A stretch of DNA of 64,000 nt from contig JAZKJV010008883.1 in NCBI GenBank assembly GCA_037367405.1, forward strand, positions 682,001 to 746,000, read 5' to 3'. The first letter of the stretch is position 1, and every line of letters starts with the position of its first letter. The notes beneath the pieces are model-generated. The model saw only the letters and a program-made list of their open reading frames with translations. It ran no database searches and was not told where the DNA came from. This document shows, piece by piece, positions 59,581 to 64,000 of the stretch. This stretch comes from Ottelia alismoides (taxonomy: Eukaryota > Streptophyta > Magnoliopsida > Alismatales > Hydrocharitaceae). The position numbers and the translations under genes were made by a program.

Positions 59581-62500
59581 TGATGAATCTCCATTTCATC
59601 ACCTTTATTCTATCATTTTGGCCTTAAAACCCTAGCTATTGCATGTAAATAGCATTAATTTGCCCATAATAGCATCCATTAGTTATTGTATTCATTGTAC
59701 ATAAAATAAGTTTTTAATGCCAAATATATAGAATAAGGAGAAGAAAATAAAAAGGGATAAAATATTGAAAATATTTTATGAACCTAAACCCCGAGACCAA
59801 GGCAAGAATTGACTTGGTCGACAAGGAATAAAGTAGGGGGGATAAGGGCCAAAAATAGAATAAATACCTCATTTTATTTAATCATTAATTTTACGGTTTT
59901 GACACCTATTTTATTCTTTTTTTTAACTATCAAATAAAGAAACTTTGTACATAAAAGTTGTAGACAATAATGTAAATAAAAATACAAAATTGAGTTTGTG
60001 CAAAAATAATGTATAATGTTCATTTTATACCCAGAATAAAAAACCAAAAACCAAACTTCGCAGACCCATATCTTTCAAATAAAAACTCAAAACATAGCAA
60101 AATTACTCTAATTGTATATAACTTTTCAAGAGCTTTTAGTGATGGTGGTGGTTTTATATTTTTTGGAGTTACCGTATAGAAGTTAGGTTTTGGGCCCCTA
60201 TTGTACATTCTACCGATTAAAATATTCAATTTATTCATTATTCATTATTTTTAAAAATTCATATTTTTATAATTTTGTAAATAGTATTTATAACATATGC
60301 GCATATTAAAATTAGAATAAAATCAAAAGGAGAAAACAAAATAAAATAAGTCTATAGAATTACATAGACAAAATAACTGTGATATTATATGGACATAAAT
60401 AAAATAAAATATATTCTTTCAATTCTTTATTCTTTTATATATTGTAAATATTATACATATTCTATTAAAAATATAAAACTAAAATAAAACTCATTAAGAT
60501 ACATTAAACTAAAATAGTATACATAAAACACAGGTAAAACACTTATCAATATACATATATAATACACATACTTATTTATTAAAATGTACAAATAACATCA
60601 TAAAATCAAATAAAAATATATCTATACTCACAAAAATAAGTTATAAATAAATAAAATATTAGAATAAAATGATAAAATAAAATATACAAAATAAAAATAA
60701 AAATTTACAAAGTACAGGTGAATATACCTATAAATAAGCGATTAAAAATAAAATTTTAATAAAATACATCAAAAAATAAATAAAAAACATAATAACAAAC
60801 TACATTAAATAATAAACATTTTTATTTTTTATACAAAAATTAATAAAATCATTTACAATTTTAAATTAATTATTTTTAAGTAAAATTGTTGTTTTGTCTT
60901 TTAGCGACCTGAGTTGGACCAATCACGGGTCGTGGATCGTTGACCACTGGTCAACTGTCCCATCTGCTACCTGGAGCGTCAGAACTGTCTCTTCCTCGTG
61001 ATTTCTTCCTCTTTTCCCGCACACTCTATCGATCAATCAGCCTCGATTTCTTCATGATATTTCATCATTGATATCACGTGATTCTCACCGAGATCCAGGA
61101 GCCTTTGTACAATTCATCGATTCGTTAATATCAGCCGGTCAATAAGGGTGCATATACATGTCAATAAATAAAACCTCCCTCCTCCATTAGCAAATTTGGG
61201 CATCCCCTTAAACCTAAGTCCCCACCTTTGATCTATCATCATTCTATGTGACATATGGAGCTCCCCTGGAGGATTTGCACGGGTTAATGGACCAAGGAGG
61301 TGCACCCAAAGTCATCTCCAACGACCTCTGCTCCCTGGCATCACAACCATGTTTGAGCTACGCCATTTATCTTATTTAGCTTAGGATTAATGGTAGGATC
61401 ATTTTATGCATTTTAGTTTGTAATTTTGTAGTTGATTAGTTAGGTTAGCTTGATTCGAAGTTCGTCGGAGCTCTTCTCCCACGAACATTTCACTATCCAA
61501 ACCACCAGTTCCGACCCACTCCTCACCTCACCTTCGTTCCCTTTCGCTTTCTCCACCTCCCAACCACCATAGACCAACTGGAATCCCCTCGATTCTGCGA
61601 ATTGAAGCTTCTCCACCACCCATTGCCGGAGCTTCATCGTCCACCTCATTTCTCAAGCAAAGCAGCTTCATGTTTGGTCGAGGTTGAAGCCCTCGAGCCA
61701 CCTATTCTTTCTGTGCAGCATATGCGCTTGAAGGAGCTCTTCTGGGCTCATATTGACCTGACACAAGGTTCCTGGAGGTGCCTTTTTTTCCCGAGCTCGC
61801 CTGACCTCTTCGGACCTCCAGGCGCCTAGTTGAGTATATCAGCGGTTGCAGAACGACTCCCCGAACGGGTCGACACCATAGCCATCACCAAAAGCCATTG
61901 GAGGAGGGAGAGAATTGAAGACGAAGCTCGGAGAAGAAGCCCTTCTTCCCTGTTCTTCGTGGACAACAGCAGCTGTCGGATGGAGCTCCCCTCCAGTATC
62001 AATCCTGGCCATTCAACCATGTTGCGCCTCCAGCCGTTCGATGAAGGCCAAGTTCTTATCCTCACCGTAGATCGGCAAAGGGGTATCCAGCTTCTAGGTC
62101 TCGCCACGTATCCAAGTGAAGGATGGAGCGACATCCGATCCAGCCTATTAAGGTGTAAATTGCATATATACCCTTGTCCTTTTTTGTATTTAATTATTAG
62201 TTGTGTAAATAAAATATTACGTGTAAATAAAATAGGGCATTTTGCATGTAGGCCCTTGTAATTTTTTATATTTACGTTTTGGTCCTTACCAGCATCGCGT
62301 GTAGTCCTAATGTGATGCTGAAAATTTTGCTTAGAACCCTTTGGTATTTTTGAATATTGTAAAATAGTTCCATAACTTTAAATAAATATTTTATTCTATT
62401 GGAAAAATTGCAATGTGTCCCCTGAACTTTTATTTATTTGCAGTTATGCCCGTGTTAGGTCATTTATTTTTGTGACTTTTATTTAATTATTAAAATTAGC

Positions 62501-63519
62501 TACCTAGCTCCTGAAAATCCCACAAAAATAGGATTAGACGCTTCATGCCTTGTAGATTCACGTCACGTATCCACTTTGCATTTTTTGCATTTAATCTATT
62601 TATGAAAATTGAAAAGGAGCTTAAATAAACCTTGTCTAATTTATAAAATATCAAAAAATATAAAAACTTTTTGAAAAATTCCAAAAAAATTATATATGGT
62701 ATGTTTTGATATTTATTGAGTCTAGAAAACAAAAACCCTTAAAAAGAGTAAAAGAAAACTAAAAAAATCAAAAAGCTCCAAAATCCAACAAAATATAAAA
62801 ATTCTACAAAAATATCAAAAATATGTTTTTATTTTTATAATATTTATATATTATTATTTATGTATTAAAATTAATTTCGGTAAATTTGGGACTTAATTAT
62901 TATTTTTAAAAACCCAAATTAGTTTCGGATTATGTATTAATCCCATTATTGGGATATTTTTTACTTTAAAAATATATAAAAATTAGTAAAAAATTTTGGA
63001 AAATATAAAAACATTAGAAAAATACTAAAAACCCAAAAACATTTTATTTTATGAATTTTATATATATTTAATAATACTATAAATATATTTCTATTCATTA
63101 TCTAAATAAAGCCTTATATAGGCTATATTTTTTATTTTGTAAAAGAAAAGATAAAATATAAAAAGAAAATATAAAATCGGAAAATTAAAATCAAATATAA
63201 AAATATAAAATAAAAAATAAAATAAAGTAACTGAAAATTAAAAAACCCACAAAAACAATAACATGGACAAGAAAAGGATTGAATAATTTTGTGCATTCAT
63301 TTTTGCCACCAATGGTTTGCTCCCAGTGTTCGACACTCTACGTATGCTTAAACGCTATACACATTTGCTTATAGAGTTATAATAAATTTTAACTCCACAT
63401 TTTTGAGATTTAATTGCTTTATTCATATTGTGGGTTAATTGCTGAATAACCGAGGATTTTTGAGTAGTCACTTCAGCGATTGGATATTTATCTAGACCCT
63501 TGTAAATTCTCAGTTATCA
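59581..63519 (+). repeat. Element F 5' LTR
   Basis: 3939 bp from TGATGAATC to GTTATCA. The TATA box of A is changed to CAATAAATA (61162-61170). The inverted repeat CCTGGAGGT (61771-61779) / ACCTCCAGG (61814-61822) matches the one at 2582-2635 in A. Confidence 0.9.
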
Positions 63520-63521
63520 GA

Positions 63522-63539
63522 TGGCGCCGTTGTCGAGGA
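63522..63539 (+). other. Primer-binding site of element F
   Basis: TGGCGCCGTTGTCGAGGA, the tRNA-Asp complement with two transitions, two bases (GA) after the LTR. Confidence 0.9.
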
Positions 63540-64000
63540 GCAACGTCGTTTGGGGATATATTGATTTATTTGATTCTTCGATCGTGTCCATAGTTATTTA
63601 TTTATTTGCATTGTTTATTGATAATTATTGTGACTTTTCTAACCATCTCCTTTGTTTGACTTTGATGCGAGGGACCGTTGCGCGACGGAGGATTTCCTAG
63701 GAGAACTTACGCACCCGAGCAAGGCGAAGCCAGCTTTCAGACCTAGCCAGCAGGAGAGAGCACCAAAGTAAAATTGAGGAGGATTTTGCAGAGTAGTCTA
63801 ACATTTTTGCATTATTTATTATTATGTATATTCATGAGAGAGAGAGATAGACACTTGGCATGTAATAATTGGACTTACTACCGACACTCCGACTTCCCGA
63901 GGTCCAGTGTCCGATGGATTGTTCCCTCGGGGGCCTCGATGACATTTTTTGTTTTTTTATTTTTATTTTTATTACTTTGTGTGATTGAGCCCAATTTTAA
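63540..64000 (+). other. Element F 5' leader (partial)
   Basis: This matches A 4642-5110, including GATGCGAGG (about 63663), GATTTCCTAGG and the region around the leader hairpin. No coding sequence is reached within the window. Confidence 0.75.
63898..63938 (+). other. Conserved leader hairpin in F (CGAGGTCC / GGGCCTCG)
   Basis: An eight-pair stem (one G.U) with a 25-base loop, equivalent to 5039-5081 in A; one closing pair has changed on both sides. Confidence 0.45.

Larger units (their letters stand above)
59581..64000 (+). mobile_element. Element F: left end of an A-related Athila-type element
   Basis: This comprises the 5' LTR, primer site and 0.46 kb of leader; the element continues past the window. 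Its LTR aligns with that of A through most of its length (start, GTCGACAAGGAATAAAGTAGGGGG, GC-rich island, end) but with many more differences than the two A LTRs show between themselves. It is inserted in element E. The five bases before it are CCTCC, which should recur after its 3' LTR. Confidence 0.9.

Overview
The window looks like repeat-rich, probably heterochromatic DNA of a seed plant. Nearly every base can be assigned to Ty3/gypsy LTR retrotransposons of the Athila type. The evidence is long LTRs (1.4-4.3 kb) bounded by TG...CA, primer sites complementary to the 3' end of plant tRNA-Asp (TGGCGCCGTTGCCGGGGA and variants), the order gag-protease-RT-RNase H-integrase, Athila-like RT motifs (KDHFPLPFIDQ, FMDDF) and very long untranslated regions. 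I found no host gene, tRNA/rRNA gene or prokaryotic feature, and all coding regions carry stops, frameshifts or deletions. The species cannot be named from the sequence.

Layout from left to right. (1) Element B1 (1-387 and 20376-about 21921, + strand) is a decayed gag-pro-RT fragment split by element A. (2) Element A (388-20375, + strand) is a 20-kb structurally complete copy with 4.2-kb LTRs and a perfect 5-bp duplication ATATG; the LTRs differ by only a few per cent by eye, so it is young. (3) Element B2 (about 21922-35839, + strand) is a close relative of B1 with a truncated 5' LTR, a gag missing its central part, decayed pol and a full 3.6-kb 3' LTR. (4) Fragment G (35840-37281, + strand) is an Athila 3' UTR fused to a gag-protease piece, followed by an inverted LTR-end fragment (37282-37575). 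(5) Element C (58950 down to 37576, - strand) has a 4-kb 5' LTR, gag and protease but no RT, RNase H or integrase, and a truncated 3' LTR. (6) Element D (46326-56678, + strand) has 1.4-kb LTRs and a nearly full set of domains; it is inserted in the 5' LTR of C. (7) Element E (58951-59580, - strand) is a gag remnant into which C and F are inserted. (8) Element F (59581 to the window end, + strand) is a 3.9-kb 5' LTR, primer site and leader of a diverged relative of A.

Nesting gives a partial order: E is older than C, C older than D; E is older than F; B1 is older than A. Non-autonomous C would have had to borrow RT and integrase from relatives such as A or B.

The most interesting structure is non-coding. 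Elements A, B2, C and G carry, after the integrase (or where it would be), arrays of three to five short inverted repeats of the form (T)ATACTTAGG-loop-CCTAAGTAT(A), usually followed directly by a run of G. The right arm plus G run is the same sequence as the real polypurine tract of A (AAGTATAGGGGGG just before its 3' LTR). These hairpin/polypurine modules, a conserved block just upstream of the true polypurine tract, palindromic LTR starts and conserved leader hairpins suggest a shared set of cis-acting signals worth testing.
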